NCBI RefSeq assembly: GCF_010730055.1
Contig: NZ_AP022575.1
Span: 3,906,001 to 3,970,000, forward strand
Reading direction: 5' to 3'
Source of the DNA: Mycobacterium shinjukuense
Lineage (GTDB): Bacteria; Actinomycetota; Actinomycetes; Mycobacteriales; Mycobacteriaceae
Length of the DNA: 64,000 nt
In this document: positions 17,381-26,845 of the stretch, piece after piece
Layout of the letters: every line of letters starts with the position of its first letter
How positions within the stretch are numbered: the stretch's first letter is position 1
Translations under genes and position numbers: made by a program
Notes under the pieces: model-generated
Databases searched by the model: none
Told to the model about the DNA's origin: nothing
The model's input: the letters and a program-made list of their open reading frames with translations, nothing else

Positions 17381-18484
17381 CTAGCCGGTGATGAATTCTT
17401 CGAGCTGGGCGCGCGCGATGTCGTCGGGCAGCTGCTGCGGCGGGCTCTTCATCAGGTAGGCCGACGCGGCCACCACCGGTCCGCCGAGGCCGCGGTCTTT
17501 GGCGATCTTCGCCGCCCGCACCGCGTCGATGATCACGCCCGCCGAGTTCGGCGAGTCCCAGACCTCGAGCTTGTACTCCAGGTTCAATGGCACGTCGCCG
17601 AAGGCGCGGCCTTCTAAGCGCACGTAGGCCCACTTGCGGTCATCGAGCCAGCCGACGTGGTCGGAGGGGCCGATGTGCACATCCTTGGTCTTGAACTCGC
17701 GCTGCAAATTGCTGGTGACCGCTTGCGTCTTGGAGATCTTCTTCGACTCCAGCCGCTCCCGCTCCAGCATGTTGAGGAAATCCATGTTGCCGCCGACGTT
17801 GAGCTGCATGGTGCGGTCCAGCTGCACGCCGCGGTCCTCGAACAGCTTGGCCAGCACCCGGTGGGTGATGGTCGCGCCGACCTGGCTCTTGATGTCGTCA
17901 CCGATGATCGGCACCCCGGCGTGGGCGAACTTCTCGGCCCATACCGGGTCGGAGGCGATGAACACCGGCAGCGCGTTCACGAACGCCACGCCGGCGTCGA
18001 TGGCGCACTGGGCGTAAAACTTGTCGGCCTCCTCGGAGCCCACCGGCAGGTAGGAGACCAGCACGTCGACCTCGGCGTCCTTGAGCACCTGGACCACGTC
18101 CACCGGCTCGGCGTCGGACAACTCGATGGTGTCGGCGTAATACTTGCCGATGCCGTCGAGGGTCGGGCCGCGTTGCACGATCACATTGGTGGGCGCCACA
18201 TCAGCGATCTTGATGGTGTTGTTCTCCGAGGCGAAGATCGCGTCCGACAGGTCGAACCCGACCTTCTTGGCGTCCACATCGAACGCCGCCACAAACTTGA
18301 TGTCGCGAACGTGATATTGGCCGAACCGCACGTGCATGAGGCCCGGTACCGTCGACGAGTCGTCGGCGGTGTGGTAATACTCGACGCCCTGAACCAGCGA
18401 GGACGCGCAGTTGCCGACGCCGACGATGGCCACACGTACCTCCGCCTGCGCCTGCGACGCCTGTGGCGCGTTGTACTGACTCAT
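17381..18484 (-). CDS. ino1: inositol-3-phosphate (myo-inositol-1-phosphate) synthase
   Basis: The 367-residue enzyme, identical in length to M. tuberculosis Ino1, converts glucose-6-phosphate into inositol phosphate with NAD+, feeding phosphatidylinositol, mannosylated lipids and mycothiol. The NAD-binding site is VGVGNCASSLVQG near residue 20; VSYLPVGSEEADKFYAQ, GDDIKSQVGATITHR and LNVGGNMDFLNML are conserved catalytic-domain segments. Start ATG follows TTAGGAGAACG. The Rv0045c hydrolase that lies upstream in M. tuberculosis order is absent. The PadR gene lies just upstream on the same strand, so cotranscription is possible. Confidence 0.97.
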   Translation of the reverse strand: MSQYNAPQASQAQAEVRVAIVGVGNCASSLVQGVEYYHTADDSSTVPGLMHVRFGQYHVRDIKFVAAFDVDAKKVGFDLSDAIFASENNTIKIADVAPTNVIVQRGPTLDGIGKYYADTIELSDAEPVDVVQVLKDAEVDVLVSYLPVGSEEADKFYAQCAIDAGVAFVNALPVFIASDPVWAEKFAHAGVPIIGDDIKSQVGATITHRVLAKLFEDRGVQLDRTMQLNVGGNMDFLNMLERERLESKKISKTQAVTSNLQREFKTKDVHIGPSDHVGWLDDRKWAYVRLEGRAFGDVPLNLEYKLEVWDSPNSAGVIIDAVRAAKIAKDRGLGGPVVAASAYLMKSPPQQLPDDIARAQLEEFITG

Positions 18485-18547
18485 AGGGCGTTCTCCTAAC
18501 CTCATAACCTCTGGGGTGTCGTGGGTGGTCGATGGTCTGGTGTGGGG

Positions 18548-19090
18548 TTACGTCTGTTCGGCGTGGTTGGGCGCTGCCCGTTCCGCGGCGATGAGCTCGT
18601 TGAGCCACTTGACCTCGCGCTCGCTGGACTCGAGCCCGAGTTGATGGAGTTGGCGGGTGTAGCGGTCAAACGACGTGCTGGCCCGGGCGATGGCTTCGCG
18701 TAGGCCTTCCCGGCGTTCCTCGACCTGGCGGCGGCGGCCTTCCAGGATGCGCATCCGCGCCTCGGCCGGTGTGCGGTTGAAAAACGCCAGGTGCACCCCG
18801 AAGCCGTCGTCGGTGTAGTTGTGCGGGCCGGTGTCGGCCACCAGCTCAGCGAAGCGGCGGCGGCCCTTCTCGGTGAGCTGGTAGACCCGGCGCGCCCGGC
18901 GCACCGGGGTGCCCGCCGGGGCGGCGTTCTCAGCGATCAACCCCTCGGCCTGCATACGCCGCAGCGCGGGGTACAACGAACCATACGAAAACGCCCGGAA
19001 GGCACCGAGCAGGCCGGTCAGCCGCTTGCGCAGCTCGTAGCCGTGCATGGGCGACTCGATCAGGAGACCGAGGATGGCGAGCTCGAGCAT
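18548..19090 (-). CDS. PadR-family regulator (Rv0047c ortholog)
   Basis: The 180-residue product starts MLELAILGLLIESPMHGYELRKRL, the PadR winged helix, with FSYGSLYPALRRMQAEGLI as recognition part, and ends with a long helical dimer domain containing two Arg/Glu-rich helices. Start follows GGGAGGAGGTGACTCG, a strong ribosome site. It lies directly upstream of ino1; control of ino1 by this protein is an inference from position. Confidence 0.93.
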   Translation of the reverse strand: MLELAILGLLIESPMHGYELRKRLTGLLGAFRAFSYGSLYPALRRMQAEGLIAENAAPAGTPVRRARRVYQLTEKGRRRFAELVADTGPHNYTDDGFGVHLAFFNRTPAEARMRILEGRRRQVEERREGLREAIARASTSFDRYTRQLHQLGLESSEREVKWLNELIAAERAAPNHAEQT

Positions 19091-19249
19091 CGAGTCACCT
19101 CCTCCCGATGGCTGGTTACGTTGGTTACGTTGGTCCGACGCCTCGCGTCATCGTATCGTCTCGATATATTAGGGACAACACACTGAGCGTTAATGCGCCG
19201 TTCATCACACCATGGGTGAGTTGACCATCGGCGGCGGCCCGGCGCTCGG

Positions 19250-20119
19250 CTATGTCGGGTAGCTGACGTGTTTGATGGTGCCGTCGCCGGCGAAGACGAT
19301 GTAGCCGCTGCCGTAATCGGTGGAGACATACAGCGACAGCGACAGCGCCCCGGGCGCGGTCGGGTCTTTGGCCGGTTCGACGGTCAGATACGTGGTCTTG
19401 ACGTCGGACTGCTTCATGCCGAGGGTTTCCGGGGCACCGCGCAGAATACCCACCATGGTCTTGACGTCGAATTTGCTCAGGTCCACGAGGACGGTGTCGG
19501 CACTGCTCTTGGCCGTGCTGGACGGATCGCCCCATCCGCCGCGATAGGTATAGCTCAGCACGCGGCGGTCGTCGGCGGGGTCGAGGCGATCGATCGACGC
19601 GTAGTCCGGGTAGACCACCAGCCGATATCCCATCGTGTCGCCGAATCGCTTGCGCGTTTGTTCCAACAATCCGGTGAGCCCGCCTAGGGACTGCAGCTGT
19701 CTGGGTGGGGTGAGCACTATTGCCGCGACACCATCGGCTTTGGCTCCCGGATCGGTGGTGAAGTCCAACGGAGAGCGGGTGTTTCCGTACAGGCCCCAGC
19801 CGATGCCGATGCCCAGCACCACCGACGTCGCCAGCGCGGCGATCAGCAGGCCCAACCCGTTGCGCCGGGCTCGTGTTTTCAACGCGGGCATCTGCGCGGG
19901 AGCGCTCTGGAACTGCAGATCGGCCACCAGTCGCTGCAGGTCGCCCAGGGTGACCGCGTTGGTGGCCGCGCTGACGCGTTCCCGGTGCTCAGTCATCGAG
20001 AGCTCGCCGTCGGCGAGGGCGTTGTCGAGAATCCGGCAGGCGTCCTGACGATCGGAGTCCTTTGCCCGGGTTGTCGCCATCGCACCGCGGGCGAGCGGGG
20101 TGCCCAGCCATTTCGCCAC
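19250..20119 (-). CDS. membrane protein with DUF1707 domain (Rv0048c ortholog)
   Basis: The 289-residue product (same as Rv0048c) has an N-terminal DUF1707 segment, RAKDSDRQDACRILDNALADGELSMTEHRERV, then one transmembrane helix (GLGLLIAALATSVVLGIGIGW near residue 90) and an extracytoplasmic domain of about 180 residues. DUF1707 proteins are actinobacterial and of unknown role. The GTG at 20119 is chosen because MAKWLGTPLARG matches the known N-terminus; the frame runs on upstream through the promoter region of the divergent gene. Confidence 0.85.
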   Translation of the reverse strand: MAKWLGTPLARGAMATTRAKDSDRQDACRILDNALADGELSMTEHRERVSAATNAVTLGDLQRLVADLQFQSAPAQMPALKTRARRNGLGLLIAALATSVVLGIGIGWGLYGNTRSPLDFTTDPGAKADGVAAIVLTPPRQLQSLGGLTGLLEQTRKRFGDTMGYRLVVYPDYASIDRLDPADDRRVLSYTYRGGWGDPSSTAKSSADTVLVDLSKFDVKTMVGILRGAPETLGMKQSDVKTTYLTVEPAKDPTAPGALSLSLYVSTDYGSGYIVFAGDGTIKHVSYPT

Positions 20120-20245
20120 GGGGACGATGGTAGAAGTCCGACCACCGATGGGCAGCGCGCGGGTGATCACCGAACGCCCGGGCACACGGGCCACCGGGGC
20201 GTCGGTGTGTATCGAGGCCGGGGTTGGCGACGTAGGCTGGTCAGC

Positions 20246-20689
20246 GTGCGACTGCAGCGACAGGTGGTGGATTACGCGCTTCGGCGGCGCTCGCTGTTGG
20301 CCGAGGTGTACTCCGGACGCACCGGTGTGACCGAGGTTTGTGATGCGAATCCCTATCTGCTGCGCGCTGCCAAGTTTCACGGGAAACCAAGCCAGGTGAT
20401 CTGCCCGATCTGCCGGAAAGAGCAGCTCACGCTGGTGTCGTGGGTGTTCGGCGAGCACCTCGGCGCGGTATCGGGCTCGGCGCGCACCGCCGAAGAGCTG
20501 GTCATGCTGGCGGCACGGTTCTCGGAGTTCGCCGTGCACGTGGTGGAGGTGTGCCGCACCTGCAGCTGGAATCATCTGGTCAAGTCGTATGTCCTGGGCG
20601 CGGCGCGTCCGGCACAACCCCCTAGGGCCCCCGGTGGGGCGGGCGGCCCGCGGACTGCGCGCAACGGCGCCCGCACCGCCAGTGAATAG
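20246..20689 (+). CDS. DUF5318 zinc-ribbon-like protein (Rv0049 ortholog)
   Basis: The product of about 147 residues begins at GTG (MRLQRQVVDYALRRRSLLAEV) and has two CxxC pairs, CPICRKE and CRTCSWNH, which would hold a zinc ion. Its last 8 bases overlap the start of ponA1, so the two are translationally coupled. The family is found next to ponA1 in many mycobacteria, hinting at a role in envelope growth or its control, but no function is known. Confidence 0.88.
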   Translation: MRLQRQVVDYALRRRSLLAEVYSGRTGVTEVCDANPYLLRAAKFHGKPSQVICPICRKEQLTLVSWVFGEHLGAVSGSARTAEELVMLAARFSEFAVHVVEVCRTCSWNHLVKSYVLGAARPAQPPRAPGGAGGPRTARNGARTASE

Positions 20690-23189
20690 CCCCAACGGCC
20701 CCCACCAGTCGCCCAGCGCGGCCGAAGGCGCGACGGCGGGTGCGGGCAGGCATTCCAGCGGCCCGGACCACCCGCGTCCTGTGTCCGGCCAGCGTCAGCA
20801 CGTTCCCCCCGACGACAGATTGACCACGATCATCCCGCCGGTGACCGACGACCGATCGACCGGGCACGCCGATCCCATCGAAGCGGTCAAGGCCGCCTTA
20901 GACGGCCCGCCGTCGACGCCGCTGCGGCGCGCCCCGCGGGTCGAGGGGGAGCTGGACCACCGCGCGGGCACACCGCCGCGGCAGGACCGATTGAGCGATC
21001 GCCGCCCGCCGGGGCCGCCCGGACCGCCGGGCCCGCCCGGGCCGCCCAGCGCCAGGGCCACCAGGCCAAAGGCGGGCGTGACCTGGGTCCAGCAGATCAA
21101 CTGGACATGGGTTCGACGCGCGGTGTATCTGACCGCGGCCGCGGTCATCCTGCTGCCGATCGTCACCTTCACGATGGCCTACCTGATCGTCGACGTGCCC
21201 AGGCCGGGTGACATCCGTACCAACCAGGTCTCGACAATCCTGGCCAGCGACGGCTCGGAAATCGCTAAAATCGTTCCGCCCGAAGGCAATCGGGTCGACG
21301 TCAACCTCAGCCAGGTGCCGGTGCACGTGCGTCAGGCGGTGATCGCCGCCGAAGACCGTGGCTTCTACACCAACCCGGGATTCTCGCTCAGCGGATTTGC
21401 CCGGGCGGCCAAGAACAACCTTTTGGGCGGTGATCTGCAGGGCGGCTCCACCATCACCCAGCAGTACGTGAAGAACGCGCTGGTGGGCACCGCGCAACAC
21501 GGGTGGAGCGGTTTGCTGCGCAAGGCCAAAGAACTGGTGATCGCGACCAAGATGTCGGGGGAGTGGTCCAAAGACGATGTGCTGCAGGCCTATCTGAACA
21601 TCATCTACTTCGGTCGGGGCGCCTACGGGATCTCGGCGGCGTCCAAAGCCTATTTCGGCAAGCCCGTCGAGCAACTCACCGTCTCCGAGGGAGCGCTGCT
21701 GGCCGCGCTGATTCGGCGGCCCTCCACGCTGGATCCCGCGATCGATCCCGAAGGTGCCCTGGCCCGCTGGAATTGGGTGCTCGACGGGATGGTGGAGACC
21801 AAGGCACTGTCCGCCAATGATCGTGCGGCGCAGGTGTTTCCCAACACCGTGCCGCCCGAGCAGGCACGCGCGGCCAACCAGACCAGCGGTCCCACCGGGC
21901 TGATCGAACGACAGGTGACCAGGGAGCTGCTCGAGCTGTTCAACATCGACGAGCAGACCCTAAACACCCAAGGGTTGCAGGTCACCACCACGATCGACCC
22001 GCAGGCCCAGCAGGCCGCGGAAAAGGCGGTGGCGAAGTACCTCGACGGACAAGATCCCGAAATGCGTGCGGCGGTGGTTTCCATCGACCCGCACAATGGG
22101 GCGGTGCGCGCCTACTACGGCGGGGACAATGCCAGCGGGTTCGACTTCGCCCAGGCCGGATTGCAGACCGGGTCGTCGTTCAAGGTGTTCGCGCTCGTCG
22201 CCGCGCTGGAGCAGGGGATCGGGTTGGGCTACCAGGTGGACAGCTCCCCGCTGACGGTCGACGGCATCACGATCACCAACGTCGAGGGCGAAGGCTGCGG
22301 GACGTGCAATATCGCCGAAGCGCTCAAGATGTCGCTGAACACCTCCTATTACCGGCTGATGCTCAAACTCAACGGCGGCCCGAAGGCCGTCGCGGACGCC
22401 GCGCACCAAGCCGGCATCGCCGCCAGCTTCCCGGGTGTTGCGCACACGCTGTCCGAAGACGGCAAGGGCGGGCCGCCCAACAACGGGATCGTGCTGGGCC
22501 AGTATCAAACCCGGGTGATCGACATGGCGTCGGCGTACGCCACCCTGGCCGCGTCGGGCCGCTACCACCCGCCACACTTCGTGCAAAAGGTCGTCAACGC
22601 GAGCGGTCAAGTGCTCTTCGACGCTAGCACCGCGGACACCACCGGTGAGCAGCGCATCCCGAAGGCGGTGGCCGACAACGTCACCGCGGCGATGGTGCCG
22701 ATCGCCGGATATTCCCGCGGCCACAACCTGGCCGGCGGCCGGGAGTCGGCGGGCAAGACCGGCACCACGCAGTTGGGCGACACCACCGCCAACAAGGACG
22801 CCTGGATGGTCGGGTACACGCCGTCGCTGTCCACGGCCGTGTGGGTGGGCACCGTCAAGGGCGACGTGCCCCTGGAAACCGCCTCGGGCGCACCGATTTA
22901 CGGCTCCGGCCTGCCGTCAGACATCTGGAAGGCGACCATGGACGGCGCCCTGAAGGGCACCCCGAACGAAACCTTCCCCAAGCCCGCCGAGATCGGCGGC
23001 TATGCGGGTGTGCCCGCCGCGCCGCCGCCGCCCCCGTCCGCGCCGCCACCGACGGAAACGGTGATCCAACCCACGGTTGAGATCGCGCCGGGGATCACCA
23101 TCCCGGTCGGTCCGCCCACCACGATCACCCTTGCGCCGGCACCGCCGTCGGCGTCGCCGCCCGCCGAGACCCCCTCCGCGCCACCGTGA
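20682..23189 (+). CDS. ponA1: class A penicillin-binding protein PonA1
   Basis: The 835-residue bifunctional peptidoglycan synthase has a Pro-rich cytoplasmic N-terminus (about 145 residues, with a collagen-like PPGPPGPPGPPGPP run), one membrane helix (ILLPIVTFTMAYLIV), a GT51 glycosyltransferase domain (AAEDRGFYTNPGF, GGSTITQQYVKN, YLNIIYFGRGAYG) and a transpeptidase domain with SSFK (near residue 498), SLN and KTGTT (near 692) catalytic motifs, then a Pro-rich tail. GTG 20682 gives the long N-terminus and overlaps the upstream stop. It is followed by a coupled glycosyltransferase gene. Confidence 0.96.
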   Translation: MNSPNGPHQSPSAAEGATAGAGRHSSGPDHPRPVSGQRQHVPPDDRLTTIIPPVTDDRSTGHADPIEAVKAALDGPPSTPLRRAPRVEGELDHRAGTPPRQDRLSDRRPPGPPGPPGPPGPPSARATRPKAGVTWVQQINWTWVRRAVYLTAAAVILLPIVTFTMAYLIVDVPRPGDIRTNQVSTILASDGSEIAKIVPPEGNRVDVNLSQVPVHVRQAVIAAEDRGFYTNPGFSLSGFARAAKNNLLGGDLQGGSTITQQYVKNALVGTAQHGWSGLLRKAKELVIATKMSGEWSKDDVLQAYLNIIYFGRGAYGISAASKAYFGKPVEQLTVSEGALLAALIRRPSTLDPAIDPEGALARWNWVLDGMVETKALSANDRAAQVFPNTVPPEQARAANQTSGPTGLIERQVTRELLELFNIDEQTLNTQGLQVTTTIDPQAQQAAEKAVAKYLDGQDPEMRAAVVSIDPHNGAVRAYYGGDNASGFDFAQAGLQTGSSFKVFALVAALEQGIGLGYQVDSSPLTVDGITITNVEGEGCGTCNIAEALKMSLNTSYYRLMLKLNGGPKAVADAAHQAGIAASFPGVAHTLSEDGKGGPPNNGIVLGQYQTRVIDMASAYATLAASGRYHPPHFVQKVVNASGQVLFDASTADTTGEQRIPKAVADNVTAAMVPIAGYSRGHNLAGGRESAGKTGTTQLGDTTANKDAWMVGYTPSLSTAVWVGTVKGDVPLETASGAPIYGSGLPSDIWKATMDGALKGTPNETFPKPAEIGGYAGVPAAPPPPPSAPPPTETVIQPTVEIAPGITIPVGPPTTITLAPAPPSASPPAETPSAPP

Positions 23190-24808
23190 CCGGCGCAACC
23201 ACGCCCAGCCCCACCATCTCGCCACGGTCGTTGGCCACTGATCTGCGTAGCTCAGACAACCGCGACTGCCCCAGTCGCACCGACGTTTTGGGCGCTGCCC
23301 TGGCCGATGTGGTCGGCGGGCCGGTGGGCCGGCACGCGCTGATCGGCCGCACCCGTTTCATGACGCCGCTGCGGGTGATGTTTGTGATCGCGTTGGCATT
23401 CCTGGGGCTGGGTTGGTCGACGAAGGCGGCCTGCCTGCAAAGCACCGGCAGCGGGCCCGGCGATCAGCGGGTGGCCAACTGGGATAACCAGCGGGCCTAT
23501 TACGAGCTGTGCTACTCCGACATCGTCCCGCTCTACGGCGCGGAGTTGTTGAACCAGGGCAAGTTTCCGTACAAGTCGAGCTGGATCGAAACCGACAGCA
23601 CCGGTGCTCCGCAGATCCGCTACGACGGTCAGGTCGCGGTGCGCTACATGGAGTACCCGGTGCTGACCGGGCTCTACCAGTACATGTCGATGGCGCTGGC
23701 CAAGACCTACACCGTGGTGAGCAAGATAGCTCCCGTTCCGGTGGTCGCCGAGGTGGTGATGTTCTTCAACTTCGCCGCAGTCGGGCTGGCGTTGGCCTGG
23801 TTGGCCACCGTGTGGGCCAGCGCGGGGCTGGCGGGCCGGCGAGTGTGGGATGCGGCGCTGGTGGCGGCCTCACCGCTGGTGATATTTCAGATATTCACCA
23901 ATTTCGACGCATTGGCAACGGCTTTCGCGATGGGCGGCCTGCTAGCCTGGGCTCGGCGCCGCCCAGTGCTCGCCGGTGTGCTGATCGGGTTGGGGGCGGC
24001 GGCCAAGATGTATCCGCTGCTGTTCCTGGGCCCGCTGCTGGTGCTGGGAATCCGCGCCGGTCGCCTGGGCGCTGTCGCCCGCACGGCCATGGCGACCGCG
24101 GTCGCCTGGCTGATGGTGAATGTGCCCATTCTGCTGCTGTTCCCGAGGGGCTGGTCGGAGTTCTTCCGGCTCAACGCCCGCCGCGGTGATGACATGGACT
24201 CGTTGTACAACGTCGTGAAGTCGTTCACCGCGTGGCGCGGTTTCGATCCCGGGTTGGGCTTCTGGGAGCCGCCGATGGTGCTCAACACCGTTGTCGCGGT
24301 GTTGTTCACGGTGGCGGGCGCGGCGCTGGGATATGTCGCGCTCACCGCCCCGCAGCGGCCGCGGCTGGCGCAGTTGGCGTTTTTGGTGGTGGCGGCTTTC
24401 CTGGTGACCAACAAGGTATGGAGTCCCCAATTCTCGCTGTGGCTGGTGCCGTTGGCGGTGCTGGCCGTGCCGCATCGGCGGGTCCTGCTGGCGTGGATGA
24501 CGATCGATGCGCTGGTGTGGGTGCCCCGGATGTATTACCTGTACGGCAACCCGAACCGCTCGCTGCCCGAGCAGTGGTTTACCGCGACGGTGCTGGTGCG
24601 TGACATCGCGGTGATGATGCTGTGCGCCTTGGTGATCCGCCAGATCTACCGGCCCGACGAGGACCTGGTGCGCTGGGGCGGGCGCATCGACGACCCGGTG
24701 GGCGGGGTGTATGACCGCGCCCCCGACGCCCCGCCCGGCTGGTTGCCGGGGTGGCTACGTCCGGCTCCGCTTCGGCGGCGGGTCGCCTCCGGCGCCGGGG
24801 AGGCTTGA
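23186..24808 (+). CDS. GT87/DUF2029 membrane glycosyltransferase (Rv0051 ortholog)
   Basis: The 540-residue polytopic protein has about 10 hydrophobic segments and the extracytoplasmic loop with KFPYKSSWIE and VRYMEYPVLTGLYQYMS, typical of polyprenyl-phosphate-mannose-dependent mannosyltransferases of the GT87 type. Later motifs include GLGAAAKMYPLLFLGPLL and NKVWSPQFSLWLVPLA. Its GTG start overlaps the ponA1 stop (GTGA), so it is coupled to ponA1. The acceptor is unknown; an envelope glycan or glycoprotein is likely. Confidence 0.9.
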   Translation: MTGATTPSPTISPRSLATDLRSSDNRDCPSRTDVLGAALADVVGGPVGRHALIGRTRFMTPLRVMFVIALAFLGLGWSTKAACLQSTGSGPGDQRVANWDNQRAYYELCYSDIVPLYGAELLNQGKFPYKSSWIETDSTGAPQIRYDGQVAVRYMEYPVLTGLYQYMSMALAKTYTVVSKIAPVPVVAEVVMFFNFAAVGLALAWLATVWASAGLAGRRVWDAALVAASPLVIFQIFTNFDALATAFAMGGLLAWARRRPVLAGVLIGLGAAAKMYPLLFLGPLLVLGIRAGRLGAVARTAMATAVAWLMVNVPILLLFPRGWSEFFRLNARRGDDMDSLYNVVKSFTAWRGFDPGLGFWEPPMVLNTVVAVLFTVAGAALGYVALTAPQRPRLAQLAFLVVAAFLVTNKVWSPQFSLWLVPLAVLAVPHRRVLLAWMTIDALVWVPRMYYLYGNPNRSLPEQWFTATVLVRDIAVMMLCALVIRQIYRPDEDLVRWGGRIDDPVGGVYDRAPDAPPGWLPGWLRPAPLRRRVASGAGEA

Positions 24809-25446
24809 TGCAGGTCGCCATCCCACTGTTTCCGCGGTTCACCGCGCTGGACGCGGTGGGGCCCTATGAAGTGCTGCAACGCGTTCCGGCACTGGACGTG
24901 GTGTTCGTCGGGCACCGGCGGGGGGAGGTGCGCACCGAAAACGGCATGCTCGGCGTCACGTGTGACGCCACCTTCGAGGAAGTTCGCGCACCCGATGTCG
25001 TGGTGTTTCCCGGCGGCATCGGAACCCGCGTGCTGGTCGGCGACGAAGCCGTCCGCTGCTGGCTGCAATCGGTGCACCCGCACACCAGGTTCACCACCTC
25101 GGTGTGTACCGGCGCGCTGCTGCTCGCGGCCGCGGGCCTACTCGACGGACTCACCGCGACGACGCACTGGCGGGCCGCGGATCTGCTCGACGAGTTGGGG
25201 GCGCGGTATGTGCCCCAGCGCGTCGTGGAGCATCTACCGCAGCGGATCATCACCGCGGCGGGGGTGTCCAGCGGCATCGACATGGCGTTGCGGCTGGTCG
25301 AGCTGTTGGTGGACCGTGAGGCCGCGCAGGCCGCCCAATTGCTCATCGAATACGACCCGCAGCCGCCGTTCGATTCGGGAGCGCTGGGCAAGGCCGATGT
25401 CGGGACAAGGTCCCGGGCGGCCGAATTCCTGCACACGCGGAAGTAG
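24808..25446 (+). CDS. DJ-1/PfpI-family protein (Rv0052 ortholog)
   Basis: The 212-residue product begins at an ATG that overlaps the stop of the previous gene (TGATG), so it closes a coupled run of four genes. The fold shows FPRFTALDAVGPYEVL, DVVVFPGGIGTR and the nucleophile elbow SVCTGALLLAAAGLL with its cysteine, then ATTHW and TAAGVSSGIDMAL. These are features of the isonitrile hydratase / PfpI-like group. The enzyme substrate is unknown. Confidence 0.88.
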   Translation: MQVAIPLFPRFTALDAVGPYEVLQRVPALDVVFVGHRRGEVRTENGMLGVTCDATFEEVRAPDVVVFPGGIGTRVLVGDEAVRCWLQSVHPHTRFTTSVCTGALLLAAAGLLDGLTATTHWRAADLLDELGARYVPQRVVEHLPQRIITAAGVSSGIDMALRLVELLVDREAAQAAQLLIEYDPQPPFDSGALGKADVGTRSRAAEFLHTRK

Positions 25447-25569
25447 ATGTGGCCGGTGATTTAACAGCCAGCCCCGAGTCCGGTAGCCTGGTGCGGTTGC
25501 CGGCGCAGGCGACCCTCCTGCCACGGACCGACCGTGGCCGCCCAGACCAGAGGAGGTGATGAGGTCCGT

Positions 25570-25860
25570 ATGCGTCCGTACGAAATCATGGTCATCCTCG
25601 ACCCCACCCTCGACGAACGTACCGTCGCGCCGTCGCTGGAGACGTTCCTGAACGTGGTCCGCAAAGACGGCGGAACGGTCGAGAAGGTCGACATCTGGGG
25701 CCGCCGGCGGCTGGCCTACGAGATTGCCAAGCACGCCGAAGGCATCTACGTCGTCATCGACCTGAAGGCCGACCCAGCGACGGTGTCCGAGCTTGATCGG
25801 CAGCTCAGCCTTAACGAGTCGGTGTTGCGCACCAAGGTGATGCGCACCGACAAGCACTAG
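25570..25860 (+). CDS. rpsF: 30S ribosomal protein S6
   Basis: The 96-residue protein starts MRPYEIMVILDPTLDER and contains the KVDIWGRRRLAYEIAKHAEGIY segment, both typical of bS6. It opens the rpsF-ssb-rpsR-rplI operon conserved across bacteria. ATG at 25570 follows AGGAGGTGATGAGGTCCGT, a strong ribosome site. Confidence 0.98.
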   Translation: MRPYEIMVILDPTLDERTVAPSLETFLNVVRKDGGTVEKVDIWGRRRLAYEIAKHAEGIYVVIDLKADPATVSELDRQLSLNESVLRTKVMRTDKH

Positions 25861-26008
25861 CCTGGCCACGATGCGACCGCGAGCCGGGCGAACGCCAGCC
25901 GGGTTATCGAGCACCGACTGTCCGCTGTCGGCGCTGTTGCCTAGGCTCGTTTCCAAGGTCAACGAGAGACCCTCATGACCACTCATCAGGCGGACACAGG
26001 AGGAAATT

Positions 26009-26509
26009 GTGGCTGGTGACACCACCATCACCGTCGTCGGAAACCTCACCGCTGATCCCGAATTGCGGTTTACCCCGTCGGGTGCTGCCGTGGCGAATTT
26101 CACCGTGGCGTCCACACCGCGGATCTATGACCGCCAGAGCGGGGAATGGAAGGACGGGGAAGCGCTGTTCCTGCGCTGCAATATCTGGCGGGAGGCCGCC
26201 GAGAACGTGGCGGAGAGCCTGACCCGGGGGGCGCGGGTGATCGTCACGGGCCGGCTCAAGCAACGGTCCTTCGAGACCCGCGAAGGCGAGAAGCGCACCG
26301 TCGTCGAGGTCGAGGTTGACGAGATCGGGCCGTCGCTTCGGTACGCCACCGCCAAGGTCAACAAGGCAAGCCGCACCGGTGGCGGCGGGTTCGCTGGTGG
26401 CGGCGGGTCTCGTCCGGGGGCAGCCCAGGCCGGGCCCAGTGACGACCCCTGGGGCAGCGCCCCGGCGTCGGGCTCGTTCGGCGGTGGCGACGACGAACCG
26501 CCGTTCTGA
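26009..26509 (+). CDS. ssb: single-stranded DNA-binding protein
   Basis: The 166-residue protein has the OB-fold (TTITVVGNLTADPELRF..., NIWREAAENVAESLTRGARVIVTGRL) to about residue 115, a Gly-rich flexible linker (TGGGGFAGGGGSRPG) and the acidic C-terminal tip DDEPPF that binds partner proteins. GTG start after ACAGGAGGAAATT. Located between rpsF and rpsR as in other bacteria. Confidence 0.98.
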   Translation: MAGDTTITVVGNLTADPELRFTPSGAAVANFTVASTPRIYDRQSGEWKDGEALFLRCNIWREAAENVAESLTRGARVIVTGRLKQRSFETREGEKRTVVEVEVDEIGPSLRYATAKVNKASRTGGGGFAGGGGSRPGAAQAGPSDDPWGSAPASGSFGGGDDEPPF

Positions 26510-26558
26510 TTCCCGACCAACACTTCAGCGCAACTGAGGAACGGAAAGAAAGACACAC

Positions 26559-26813
26559 ATGGCCAAGTCCAACAGGCGCCGCCCGGCGCCGGAGAAGCCG
26601 GTTAAGACGCGCAAGTGCGTCTTCTGCGCTAAGCAGGACCAAAAGATCGACTACAAGGACACCGCGCTGCTGCGGACCTACATCAGCGAGCGCGGCAAGA
26701 TCCGGGCGCGCCGGGTCACCGGCAACTGCGTGCAGCACCAGCGAGACATCGCGCTCGCGGTGAAGAATGCCCGCGAGGTCGCACTGCTGCCCTTTACCTC
26801 CTCGGCGCGGTAA
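26559..26813 (+). CDS. rpsR: 30S ribosomal protein S18, cysteine (C+) form
   Basis: The 84-residue protein keeps the CVFC pair and a later cysteine (GNCVQHQ), so it is the zinc-binding C+ paralogue (RpsR1), not the zinc-independent C- form induced in zinc starvation. Core motif KIDYKDTALLRTYISERGKI is normal. Start follows GGAAAGAAAG. Confidence 0.97.
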   Translation: MAKSNRRRPAPEKPVKTRKCVFCAKQDQKIDYKDTALLRTYISERGKIRARRVTGNCVQHQRDIALAVKNAREVALLPFTSSAR

Positions 26814-26845
26814 TCGCCGGCCGTTCAACGGAAAGCACGCAAACG